Assembly (NCBI RefSeq): GCF_004283755.1
Contig: NZ_SHMH01000003.1
Span: 1 to 64,000 of the forward strand
Direction: 5' to 3'
From: Pseudoxanthomonas winnipegensis
GTDB taxonomy: Bacteria; Pseudomonadota; Gammaproteobacteria; Xanthomonadales; Xanthomonadaceae
DNA: 64,000 bases
Shown here in pieces: positions 28,345-38,561 of the stretch. A program made the translations under genes and the position numbers. Each line of letters opens with the position of its first letter. Positions within the stretch are counted from its first letter, which is position 1. Below the pieces are notes generated by a model that made no database searches, had not been told where the DNA came from, and saw only the letters and a program-made list of their open reading frames with translations.

Positions 28345-28974
28345 TCAGCGCGAGCCGCCGAACAGGCTGCCGCCGAGCTTCATCAGATCGCCCAGGTCCA
28401 GCTGGCCGTTGCCGTCCTGGTCGAGCACCTTGCCCAGCAGGCCGCCGGCCAGGCCGCCGGACTGCTGCACCTGCGCATGTTCCTGGCCCAGCGCCTGGCT
28501 TAGCTGCGAGGCGTCGCCCTGGCCGTTGCCGAGGAAACGCTGGGCCAGGTAGGACATCACGATCGGCGCCAGCAGCGCCAGCAGCTGGCTGGCCTTCTCG
28601 CCGCCCAGGCCGGTCGCCTGGCCCAGCCCGCTGGCCGCCGTCGGCGTGCTGCCACCGAAGATGTGGCCGAGGATGCCGACACCGTCGGTCTGCGGACCGG
28701 CGCCGCCGCCGAGCACCGAGCCGAGCAGTCCGCCCAGGTCGAAGCCCGAGGCCGCCCCGGCGTGGTCGCGCTGCAGCGCGCCGAGCAGCGCTTCGGCGCC
28801 CTGCGGCTGCTGGGCGTTGCGGCCCAGCGCGCCGAGCAGCAGCGGCAGCGCGGTGGCGATGGCGCTCTGGGTCTGGGCCGGTGCGGTCCCCAGCTGCGCG
28901 GAGATCTGCTGCACGGGCGCGCCCTGCAGCTGCTGGAACAAGGCCTCGGCCATGCCGGAAAGGGAAGAAGTCAT
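28345..28974 (-). CDS. DUF937 domain protein
   Basis: Cytoplasmic protein of 209 aa of the DUF937 (YidB-like) family, whose function is not known. The helical N-terminal region (LFQQLQGAPVQQISAQLG and TALPLLLGALGRNA) is the family core, followed by Gly-rich linkers and a second helical block (GEKASQLLALLAPIVMSYL). Near the end is DQDGNGQLDLGDLMKLGG, which has the spacing of a calcium-binding EF-hand loop. ATG at 28974 is used; an ATG eight codons in is an alternative. It stands alone between katG and a divergent WYL regulator. Confidence 0.82.
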   Translation of the reverse strand: MTSSLSGMAEALFQQLQGAPVQQISAQLGTAPAQTQSAIATALPLLLGALGRNAQQPQGAEALLGALQRDHAGAASGFDLGGLLGSVLGGGAGPQTDGVGILGHIFGGSTPTAASGLGQATGLGGEKASQLLALLAPIVMSYLAQRFLGNGQGDASQLSQALGQEHAQVQQSGGLAGGLLGKVLDQDGNGQLDLGDLMKLGGSLFGGSR

Positions 28975-29086
28975 CGTGCGGCTCCGCCGTCAGGGATTGG
29001 GGCGTGGACGTTAGCCCAAAGCGGATTGCGCCGGGGTTAACGCGCGCGGCTGCCGGCGCGCGCGTGCCAGCCTCTATGCTGATGGG

Positions 29087-29782
29087 ATGACCGCCCGTGC
29101 CACGCGCCTGCTGCACCTGCTCGACGCCCTCGGCGGCCGACGCCATCCGGTGGCCGGCGCGCGCCTGGCCGAGCAGCTCGGCGTCAGCCTGCGCACGCTG
29201 TATCGCGACATCGCCACCCTGCGCGACCAGGGCGCCGACATCGCCGGCGACCCGGGCGTGGGCTATCTGCTGCGGCCCGGCTTCCTGCTGCCGCCGCTGA
29301 ACTTCGGCGAGGAAGAACTCGAGGCGCTGGTGCTGGGCGCGCGCTGGGTCGCCGCGCATGCCGACCCGGAGCTGGCCGCCGCCGCGCAGCGCGCGATGGA
29401 GCGGGTCACCCGCGTACTGCCGGCGCGACTGCGTCTGGAGGTGGAGACCAGCGGTCTGTTCGCTCCGGAGTGGACGCCGCCGCCGCCGGAGCCGTGGCTG
29501 CCGGCGCTGCGCCTGGCCATCCGCGCCGGTCATGCGGTGCGCGTGTGCTATCGCGACGGCGAGGGACGCGATAGCGAGCGCACGCTGTGGCCGTTCGCGA
29601 TGGCCTTCCTCGACGACAGGCGTCTGCTGGCGGCCTGGTGCGAACTGCGCGGCGACTTCCGCCATTTCCGCGCCGACCGCATGCAGTGGCTGGTGGACAC
29701 CGGCCAGCGCTATCCCGCCCAGCGCCACGCGCTGATCAAGCGCTGGCGTGCGCAGCTCAAGCCTGCGCCCGTAGTGCGCTGA
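29087..29782 (+). CDS. HTH/WYL-domain transcriptional regulator (YafY-like)
   Basis: DNA-binding protein of 231 aa. A DeoR-like helix-turn-helix (HPVAGARLAEQLGVSLRTLYRDIATLR, in overlapping motifs, residues 20-47) is followed by a WYL-type sensor domain (AIRAGHAVRVCYRDGEG and LWPFAMAFLDDRRLLAAWCELRGDFRHFR). WYL proteins bind nucleic acids or small ligands to control repair and defence or metabolic genes. The glutathione transferase gene begins 68 bp downstream on the same strand and is the likeliest target or operon partner. The usual W-Y-L triad is not exact here. Confidence 0.85.
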   Translation: MTARATRLLHLLDALGGRRHPVAGARLAEQLGVSLRTLYRDIATLRDQGADIAGDPGVGYLLRPGFLLPPLNFGEEELEALVLGARWVAAHADPELAAAAQRAMERVTRVLPARLRLEVETSGLFAPEWTPPPPEPWLPALRLAIRAGHAVRVCYRDGEGRDSERTLWPFAMAFLDDRRLLAAWCELRGDFRHFRADRMQWLVDTGQRYPAQRHALIKRWRAQLKPAPVVR

Positions 29783-29850
29783 GCGCTGCTGACAGTGGCT
29801 GTCAGCAGGGGCTGAGGACACTGGCGGCTCATCCACAGCGGAGCGCCGTC

Positions 29851-30498
29851 ATGCAAGAACCCCTGATCCTCTACACCCATCCGATGTCCCGTGGCCGCGT
29901 GGCGCGCTGGATGATCGAGGAGACCGGCCTGCCGTACGAAGCGAAGATCATCGACTTCGGCGCGCCGATGAAGTCGCCCGAATACCTGGCGATCAACCCG
30001 ATGGGCAAGGTGCCGGCGCTACGCCATGGCGAGGCCATCGTCACCGAGAACGCGGCCATCTGCGCCTACCTGGCCGAGCTGGTGCCCGAGCGCCGTCTGG
30101 CACCGCCGGAAGACTCGCCCGAGCGCGCGGCCTATCTGCGCTGGCTGTTCTTCATGGCCGGGCCGTTCGAGGCCTTCCTGACCGCCAAGCACAGCGGCAC
30201 GCTGGCGTCGGCGTTCGATGCCGGCTACGGCGAGGAGGGCACGCTGCTGGACACGCTGGAGCAGGCCGTGGAGGGCCGCACCCACCTGGCGGGCAACCAC
30301 TTCACCGCGGCCGATCTGTATGTGGCCGCTTGCCTGGGCTACTACCTGCGCACCGGCGAGCTGGAGTCGCGCCCGGCCTTCGTCGCCTTCGCCAAGGCCC
30401 ATACCGGGCGCCCGGCGGCGCTGCGCGCGGGCGAGCTCGACAACGCGCTCATCCTCCAGCATCCCAACCCGAACATGCCCGCGAGCGTCTCTGCCTGA
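29851..30498 (+). CDS. Glutathione S-transferase family protein
   Basis: Cytosolic glutathione transferase of 215 aa. The N-terminal thioredoxin-like domain has LYTHPMSRGRVARWMIEE, the cis-proline in MGKVPALRHGE and the glutathione-contacting TENAAIC; the C-terminal helical domain includes the N-capping motif FTAADLYVAACLG. The residue near the active site is Ser (PMSRGR), as in beta- and theta-like classes. ATG at 29851 has GGAG upstream. Probable detoxification role; substrate unknown. It follows a WYL regulator and ends in front of REP doublet copy B. Confidence 0.88.
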   Translation: MQEPLILYTHPMSRGRVARWMIEETGLPYEAKIIDFGAPMKSPEYLAINPMGKVPALRHGEAIVTENAAICAYLAELVPERRLAPPEDSPERAAYLRWLFFMAGPFEAFLTAKHSGTLASAFDAGYGEEGTLLDTLEQAVEGRTHLAGNHFTAADLYVAACLGYYLRTGELESRPAFVAFAKAHTGRPAALRAGELDNALILQHPNPNMPASVSA

Positions 30499-30559
30499 TC
30501 GACCGTTCTCCGCGGGGGCCGCCGTGGCGGCCGTCTTATGGCTACTGGCGGCCCCACTT

Positions 30560-30681
30560 ATAGAGCGGAGCTTGCTCCGCTGAGGCTTCCCCGAAGATCC
30601 GATCGAAAACGCATCGGAGCTTGCTCCGCCGGGACTTTCCCCAGTTCTGATCGAAACGCAGCGGAGCAAGCTCCGCTCTAC
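30560..30681. repeat. GTAG-type REP cluster, copy B (two full units and a central half)
   Basis: A forward unit at 30560-30581 (here ATAG instead of GTAG), a central palindromic core CGGAGCTTGCTCCG at 30615-30628, and an inverted unit at 30660-30681 ending CTCTAC. This fills the gene-free stretch 30499-30798 between the convergent GST and mutS genes. The remainder holds an imperfect hairpin GCCGA...TCGTG/CACGA...TCGGC (30726-30758), which may help end mutS transcription. Confidence 0.75.
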
Positions 30682-30798
30682 AAGTGGGCGGCGACGTGAT
30701 CGGAAGAGACAGTGGCTCCCGCCAAGCCGATCCCTCGTGTTTTTCCCACGAAGTCGGCTCCCACCGGAGCAGCGATCCTCAACAGCGATTCGCGCTCG

Positions 30799-33462
<2,664 letters not shown>

Positions 33463-33555
33463 CGGGTTCTCGGTGGGGGAGCGGTCAGGCTGGGCGCGAG
33501 GCGAGGCGGCGGCTGAGGGCTGGGCGCCCTTGGCATCAGGCGATGCGCCTGTCGC

Positions 33556-33587
33556 GGCGCCCGGCGTCGGCGGACACGCCGGGCGCC
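33556..33587 (-). other. 12-bp perfect inverted repeat upstream of mutS
   Basis: GGCGCCCGGCGT and ACGCCGGGCGCC flank an 8-base loop about 95 bp upstream of the mutS ATG and 150 bp downstream of the oxidoreductase stop on the same strand. It could be a terminator for the oxidoreductase gene or part of the mutS leader. No T-run follows. I recognise nothing else in 33463-33739. Confidence 0.4.
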
Positions 33588-33739
33588 AAGTTTAGAACGG
33601 CTGACCGCACCCGTCCTTCCCCGCTGGGCAGGAACCGGGTGTCTGTGGGGGCTGATGTCGGCGCGGCGCTGCGTCTGGATTTGCGCAAGGGCTTCTTATG
33701 GAGCCGCTGCGCTAAGGACGAGCGGCAGGCGTGTATGCA

Positions 33740-34747
33740 TCAGTTGGTACGCGCTGAGGCCGGCGACGCGCCCGTGCGGGGGATGCAGCCCATCCCGGCC
33801 AGCGTCGCCTCCACCGCATCTTCCAGTGGCGTGTGCGGCTCCTCGCCCAGGACGGCCGCGAGGTGTCGGCCATCCAGACGCACCGGCGCGTTCCAGAGGT
33901 ACCGCATTTCCCGCAGCTCGCGCAGGGTCGGGACGAATGGCGCCAGCGCCCAGGTCAGCCACCAGGGGAAGGCCGCCATGGCCGGGTCCTGTCCATGCCT
34001 GCGGACGACGGCGCGGATCGCCTGCGCCATGCGGGTTCCATCCGCGTCCCAGTGGTCGGCCATGTGGAAGCGGGCGAAGGGCGCCAGGGTCTTGCCGCGA
34101 CCGAGCAGTGCCACCATCGTCCGCGCCACATCGGGCAAGTAAGCCCACTGGTGCCCGACGCCTGGCTTTCCGGGAAGCAGGATCTTCTTCACCGGCTGGC
34201 CCGACTTGACCAGGCCCTGCGAGAACCAGCTGTTGCCCGCGCGCGGCCCGAAGAAGTCACCGGCGCGCACCACGATCACACGCGCGCCCCGCGTGGTGGC
34301 AGCGTGCAGGCGGTCCTCCATCTCCACGCGGATGCGGCCCTTGCGGCTGGCCGGATGCTGCGGGGCGTCCTCGGCGATCAGGGGAAACGCGTCGGGGCCG
34401 TAGTTGTAGACCGTCCCTGGCAGGACGATCGTGGCGCGTTCGGCGATGGCGGCGGCGATGGTGTTGTCCACCATCGGCAGGACGCGCTGCGCCCAGTGGC
34501 GATAGCCCGGCGGATTGACCGCATGGACGATGGCCTGGCACCCGCGCGCGGCGCTCATGACATCGTCGCGGTTCATCGCGTCGCCGCGCTGCCAGGTGAT
34601 GCCATCGCGCTGCTCGGCCACCGTGTCCAGGCCGCGCTTGAGGGCCCGGACGCGCCAGCCCGCATCGCGCAGCTGGCGCGCGACTTCGCCGCCGATGCCG
34701 CCGCTGGCGCCCAGGACCAGCGCTTGTTTGTTCGAAGAGATATCCAT
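33740..34747 (-). CDS. NAD(P)-binding oxidoreductase/epimerase-like protein
   Basis: Extended short-chain-dehydrogenase-fold protein of 335 aa. The nucleotide-binding motif GASGGIGGEVA is at residues 13-23, but the usual YxxxK catalytic pair of SDR epimerases is not clear; a VYNYGPDAFPL segment stands in that region. Such proteins act as NmrA-like sensors or as NAD(P)-dependent reductases, so the function is left open. It is divergent from a LysR regulator (98 bp between starts), an arrangement that usually means control of this gene by that regulator. Confidence 0.82.
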   Translation of the reverse strand: MDISSNKQALVLGASGGIGGEVARQLRDAGWRVRALKRGLDTVAEQRDGITWQRGDAMNRDDVMSAARGCQAIVHAVNPPGYRHWAQRVLPMVDNTIAAAIAERATIVLPGTVYNYGPDAFPLIAEDAPQHPASRKGRIRVEMEDRLHAATTRGARVIVVRAGDFFGPRAGNSWFSQGLVKSGQPVKKILLPGKPGVGHQWAYLPDVARTMVALLGRGKTLAPFARFHMADHWDADGTRMAQAIRAVVRRHGQDPAMAAFPWWLTWALAPFVPTLRELREMRYLWNAPVRLDGRHLAAVLGEEPHTPLEDAVEATLAGMGCIPRTGASPASARTN

Positions 34748-34810
34748 GGAGCTGCTTCCTTCCTGTCGATGGGAGGCAGGCAGCGTCGGCCAGATCCGGA
34801 TGGCTGTGAA

Positions 34811-34838
34811 TTGCCGATCGCCATCGATCCGCTATACA
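34811..34838 (+). promoter_or_regulatory. Predicted promoter of the LysR gene at 34846
   Basis: TTGCCG (34811-34816) and TATACA (34833-34838) are 16 bp apart. Transcription would start about base 34845, next to the ATG at 34846, predicting a leaderless mRNA. The inverted repeat GATCG-CCAT-CGATC (34816-34829) lies inside the spacer and could be the regulator's own site. Confidence 0.55.
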
Positions 34839-34845
34839 TTTTCGT

Positions 34846-35772
34846 ATGGCCGAGAAGATCGGATGGGAGCACTACCGCAGCCTGCTGTCCGTCCTGACGG
34901 AAGGTTCGCTGTCCGGCGCCGCGCGTGCCCTGGGCATCACCCAGCCGACCGTCGGCCGGCACATCACCGCCCTGGAAACCGCCTTCGGGCAGACCCTGTT
35001 CACCCGCACGCAGGCCGGCCTGGTGCCGACCGATGCCGCCGTCGCGCTGCGGGGGCATGCCGAGGCCATGCGCAACACGGCCGCCGCCCTGGAGCGCGAA
35101 GCCCTCAGCCAGGGCGAGGGCATCCGCGGCGCCGTGCGCATCTCGGCCAGCGAGGTCATCGGCATCGAGGTGCTGCCGCAGGCGCTGGCACGCCTGCGCA
35201 ACGAGCACCCGCTGCTGAAGATCGAACTGGTGCCGACCAACCGCGTGCAGGACCTGCTGCAGCGCGAGGCCGATATCGCCATCCGCATGACTCCGCCCCG
35301 TCAGCGGGCCCTGGTCGCACGCCGGGTCGGCAGCATCGAGCTGGGGCTGTTCGCCCACGCCGACTATCTCGAACGGCACGGGACGCCGGCCACGCTCGCC
35401 GGACTGAAGCAGCACGCCCTGATCGGCTTCGATCGCGAAACGCCGTTCCTGCGTGCCGCCACGGCGCGCTTCCCGTTCCTGGGCCGCGACGCCTTCGCGC
35501 TGTGCAGCGACAGCGATGTGGCGCAGCTGGCCATGATCCGCGCCGGCTGCGGCATCGGCGCCTGCAAGGTGGCGCTCGCAAGGCGCGATTGCAACCTGAT
35601 CCGCGTGCTGCCCGACGCGTTCTCGTTTCCGCTCGAGGCCTGGGTCACGATGCACGGCGACCTGCGCGGCAGCCGGCGCTGCAAGGCAGTGTTCGACGCC
35701 CTGGTGGCCTGCATGGAAGCGCATGTCGCGCTGTCGCGTCCGGTTTCCGCTTCCGGCGATGCCGGGCGATAA
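34846..35772 (+). CDS. LysR family transcriptional regulator
   Basis: DNA-binding regulator of 308 aa. The N-terminal winged HTH reads GSLSGAARALGITQPTVGRHITALE (residues about 22-46, overlapping motifs) and the C-terminal half is the periplasmic-binding-protein-like sensor domain, with the family loop VGSIELGLFAHADYLERHG. It runs divergently from the NAD(P)-binding oxidoreductase gene, its probable target. The ATG has no ribosome site, consistent with the leaderless start predicted from the promoter. The inducer is unknown. Confidence 0.87.
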   Translation: MAEKIGWEHYRSLLSVLTEGSLSGAARALGITQPTVGRHITALETAFGQTLFTRTQAGLVPTDAAVALRGHAEAMRNTAAALEREALSQGEGIRGAVRISASEVIGIEVLPQALARLRNEHPLLKIELVPTNRVQDLLQREADIAIRMTPPRQRALVARRVGSIELGLFAHADYLERHGTPATLAGLKQHALIGFDRETPFLRAATARFPFLGRDAFALCSDSDVAQLAMIRAGCGIGACKVALARRDCNLIRVLPDAFSFPLEAWVTMHGDLRGSRRCKAVFDALVACMEAHVALSRPVSASGDAGR

Positions 35773-35889
35773 GCGGCGGAGATCAACGAGGGCGCACCGC
35801 AGCCAGCACGACCCGCATCGGCTCGCCCGTTCCGTTTGGCGGCGAACTGGCACAGTCTTCCACCAGGCGATGAACCACAGGAGTCCCGC

Positions 35890-36279
35890 ATGTCCCACGT
35901 CCGCATCCAGTCCACCGGCACCGACTACGCCCACCGCATTTCCACTGCGCACCACACGCTGATTGCCGACGAGCCGGCCGCGCTGGGCGGGCAGGATCAG
36001 GGCATGGCGCCGTTCGACCTGTATCTCGCTTCGCTGGCCGCCTGCACCGCCATCACGCTGCGCATGTACGCGCAGAAGAAGGGCTGGGACCTGGGCGAAT
36101 TCAGCGCCGAGCTGTCCTCCGAGCGCGACGCCGACGGCAAGCTGCACGTGCATCGCAAGCTGCACGCCTCGGCGGCGCTGAGCGATGCGCAGTGGGAACG
36201 TCTGCTCGACGTGGTCGCGCGCACGCCGGTCACCCTGGTGATGCGCGAGGGCGCGACCATCACCAGCGAGCGCGCTTGA
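35890..36279 (+). CDS. OsmC family protein
   Basis: Small protein of 129 aa with the OsmC/YhfA fold, whose members reduce organic hydroperoxides or act in stress metabolism. The helix GMAPFDLYLASLAACTAITLR carries the single cysteine at the usual first catalytic position. No second cysteine exists in the protein, so the two-cysteine OsmC/Ohr mechanism cannot operate; it is more like the one-cysteine relatives. ATG at 35890 is chosen because the family starts near residue MSHVRIQ; a longer start at 35836 lacks support. Confidence 0.85.
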   Translation: MSHVRIQSTGTDYAHRISTAHHTLIADEPAALGGQDQGMAPFDLYLASLAACTAITLRMYAQKKGWDLGEFSAELSSERDADGKLHVHRKLHASAALSDAQWERLLDVVARTPVTLVMREGATITSERA

Positions 36280-36440
36280 GGTCGACGCCCTGTCTGCCCT
36301 CGTGATGCTGAAGGGCGAGGGACGCGGATGCATGTTCGCTGCTGCACACATTGTCCGCGTGCCGCTCACGTTTCGCTGAGCGCTCGAGCATTACGTTCGT
36401 CCGCACGGCAAGTCTCGTCGTGCAGCGCAGGTGCTCCGCC

Positions 36441-37277
36441 ATGTCTCCCATTCCGACCACCCGACTCGGCGGCCAGGACGTCCCGGCTCTCGGCCAGGGC
36501 ACCTGGAACATGGGCGACGATCCGGCGCGGCGCAAGGCGGAGATCGAAGCCCTGCAGCGCGGCATCGACCTGGGCCTGCGCCTGATCGATACGGCCGAGA
36601 TGTACGGCGAGGGCGCGTCCGAGCGCCTGGTCGGCGAGGCGATCCAGGGCCGGCGCGACGACGTGTTCGTGGTCAGCAAGGCCTACCCACAGAACGCCTC
36701 GCGCAGCCGTCTGCCGCAGGCGTGCGAACGCAGCCTGCGCCACCTGGGCACCGATCACATCGACCTGTACCTGCTGCACTGGCGCGGCGCGGTGCCGCTG
36801 GCCGAGACCGTCGAGGCGATGCAGGCGCTGCGTCAGGCCGGCAAGATCCGCCACTGGGGCGTGAGCAACCTCGACGTGGACGACATGGAGGAACTCATCG
36901 ACGCCGGCGGCACGCACTGCGCGACCGACCAGATTCTCTACAACCTCGCCCGGCGCGGGCCCGAATACGACCTGCTGCCGTGGCTGGAAGAGCGTCAGAT
37001 CGCGGCGATGGCCTACAGCCCGGTGGAGCAGGGCCGGCTCAAGGGCCACGCGGCGCTGCAAAAGATCGCCCGGCGCCACAACGCCAGCGATCTCCAGGTC
37101 GCGCTGGCCTGGGTGTTGCGCCGCCAGGGCGTCATCCCCATCCCCAAGGCCGCCAGCCGCGCGCATGTGGAGGACAACGCCGGCGCGCTGTCGCTCACGC
37201 TCATCGAAGAGGATCTGGCCGATCTGGACCGCGCCTTCCCGCCGCCAAGGGCCAAGCGCGCGCTGGAGATGCTCTGA
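36441..37277 (+). CDS. Aldo/keto reductase
   Basis: NADPH-dependent oxidoreductase of 278 aa with the TIM-barrel AKR fold. The catalytic tetrad can be seen: Asp and Tyr in DTAEMYGEG, Lys in VVSKAYPQN and His in LHWRGAV. The cofactor-binding end has IPIPKAASRAHVEDN. It reduces aldehydes or ketones; the substrate is not known. ATG at 36441 follows a GTGCTCCGCC leader without a strong ribosome site. The gene is convergent with the ZntB-like transporter gene 67 bp later. Confidence 0.9.
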   Translation: MSPIPTTRLGGQDVPALGQGTWNMGDDPARRKAEIEALQRGIDLGLRLIDTAEMYGEGASERLVGEAIQGRRDDVFVVSKAYPQNASRSRLPQACERSLRHLGTDHIDLYLLHWRGAVPLAETVEAMQALRQAGKIRHWGVSNLDVDDMEELIDAGGTHCATDQILYNLARRGPEYDLLPWLEERQIAAMAYSPVEQGRLKGHAALQKIARRHNASDLQVALAWVLRRQGVIPIPKAASRAHVEDNAGALSLTLIEEDLADLDRAFPPPRAKRALEML

Positions 37278-37344
37278 GGCGGAAGGCCGCGCACCTCGAG
37301 TTCGTCGTCGAATTCCGTCGCTGTCAGCGAATCCCGGCGAACGC

Positions 37345-38358
37345 CTAATCCGCGCGCCGACCGAAGGCCAGCCACGCCAGTACCGCGGTCAGCAGCACCA
37401 GTCCGGTCACCACCACGGCGAAGCCGTGCGCCGAGCTGGCCAGCGGCATGCCGCCCACGTTCATGCCGAACAGGCCGGCGATCAGGTTGACCGGCAGCGC
37501 CAATACGGTGACCACGGTCAGGATGAACAGCGTGCGGCTGCTCTGCTCGTTGACCAGTGCGGCCAGCTCTTCCTGGATCAGCTTGACCCGCTCGACCAGC
37601 GAGGCCGAATCGCCCACGGCGGTGGAGAACTCCTCGGCCGCCTGCTGCAGGTCGATCACGTCGTCGCGGCTGATCCAGGCTGGCGGCCGGTTCAACAGCC
37701 GGAACAGGGCGGTGGGCTCGGGTGCCAGCAGGCGCTGCAGCCGCACCAGCGAGCGGCGCAGCGCGCCCAGCTCCTTGCGGTCGGTGGCCACGCGGTTGTC
37801 CAGCAGCCGGTCCTCGATCTGGTCCACGCGCGCGGTCGACTTGCGCACGATGTCGCCCAGCACGCTGGCCTGGTCGCGCAGCAGATGCGCCAGCAGGTCC
37901 ACCGGCGAGCGGAAGTCCTGGCCGTTGCGCACCGCCGTGCGCAGCTGCTCGACCGAACGCAGCGGCCGCAGCCGCGCGCTGACCACAAGCCGCGGCGCGA
38001 TGCTCAGCGTGGTGGTGCCGACCTCGGACGCATCGAAGGTGGAGTCGAACAGCACGTCGTGGATCACCGCCACCAGCGCGCCCTCGTCCAGCTCCAGCCG
38101 GGTCGAGCCCACGCCGCTGCCGAGCGAGTCGTGGAAGGCTTCCGGCAGGGTCAGGCGGTTGGCCAGGAAGCGCCGCGAGGCCTGGTTGGCCAGCGAGAAG
38201 TGCAGCCACAGGAACTCGCCGCGCGCACTGGCCTGCGGATCGGCCAGGAAGGCATCGACGGCCTCGCTGCCGAACGCCTCGGCCGGCTGGCCGGGCACGA
38301 ACCGGTAGCCCCAGATCAAGCCGTCTTCGTTGGAACCGTAGTGCTCGAGTTGAGGCAT
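37345..38358 (-). CDS. zntB: CorA-family metal transporter, ZntB-like
   Basis: Inner-membrane protein of 337 aa of the CorA superfamily. A large cytoplasmic N-terminal domain, ending in a long helix that forms the pore-lining stalk, is followed by two transmembrane helices at the C-terminus. The selectivity loop after the first helix reads GMN (LFGMNVGGMPL), as in CorA and in many ZntB-like proteins. ZntB members move zinc or other divalent ions; the direction and ion here are not clear. ATG at 38358 is used because upstream in-frame sequence is Arg/Leu-rich without family match. Confidence 0.85.
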   Translation of the reverse strand: MPQLEHYGSNEDGLIWGYRFVPGQPAEAFGSEAVDAFLADPQASARGEFLWLHFSLANQASRRFLANRLTLPEAFHDSLGSGVGSTRLELDEGALVAVIHDVLFDSTFDASEVGTTTLSIAPRLVVSARLRPLRSVEQLRTAVRNGQDFRSPVDLLAHLLRDQASVLGDIVRKSTARVDQIEDRLLDNRVATDRKELGALRRSLVRLQRLLAPEPTALFRLLNRPPAWISRDDVIDLQQAAEEFSTAVGDSASLVERVKLIQEELAALVNEQSSRTLFILTVVTVLALPVNLIAGLFGMNVGGMPLASSAHGFAVVVTGLVLLTAVLAWLAFGRRAD

Positions 38359-38439
38359 GCGCGCGGGCGAGGGGAGCGGAAGGCGCAAGCGTAGCCTAGC
38401 CACCCGCCCCGCATGCGACACCGCCGACAAGCGCCGCCT

Positions 38440-38512
38440 GTAGAGCGGAGCTCGCTCCGCTGGCGCTCTCCCACGATCCGGCCGAAGGACAGCGGAGCAA
38501 GCTCCGCTCTAC
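38440..38512. repeat. GTAG-type REP doublet, copy C
   Basis: A forward unit at 38440-38461 (with one centre change, CTCG for CTTG) and an inverted unit at 38491-38512 ending CTCTAC. The flank after it (GGCGGCCGCGACGTGGTGTGAAGAGAC) resembles the flank of copy B, so the repeat unit extends beyond the palindromes. It lies downstream of bglX and upstream of zntB. Confidence 0.75.
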
Positions 38513-38561
38513 AGGGCGGCCGCGACGTGGTGTGAAGAGACCGCGGCCCCCAATGCGGGGA

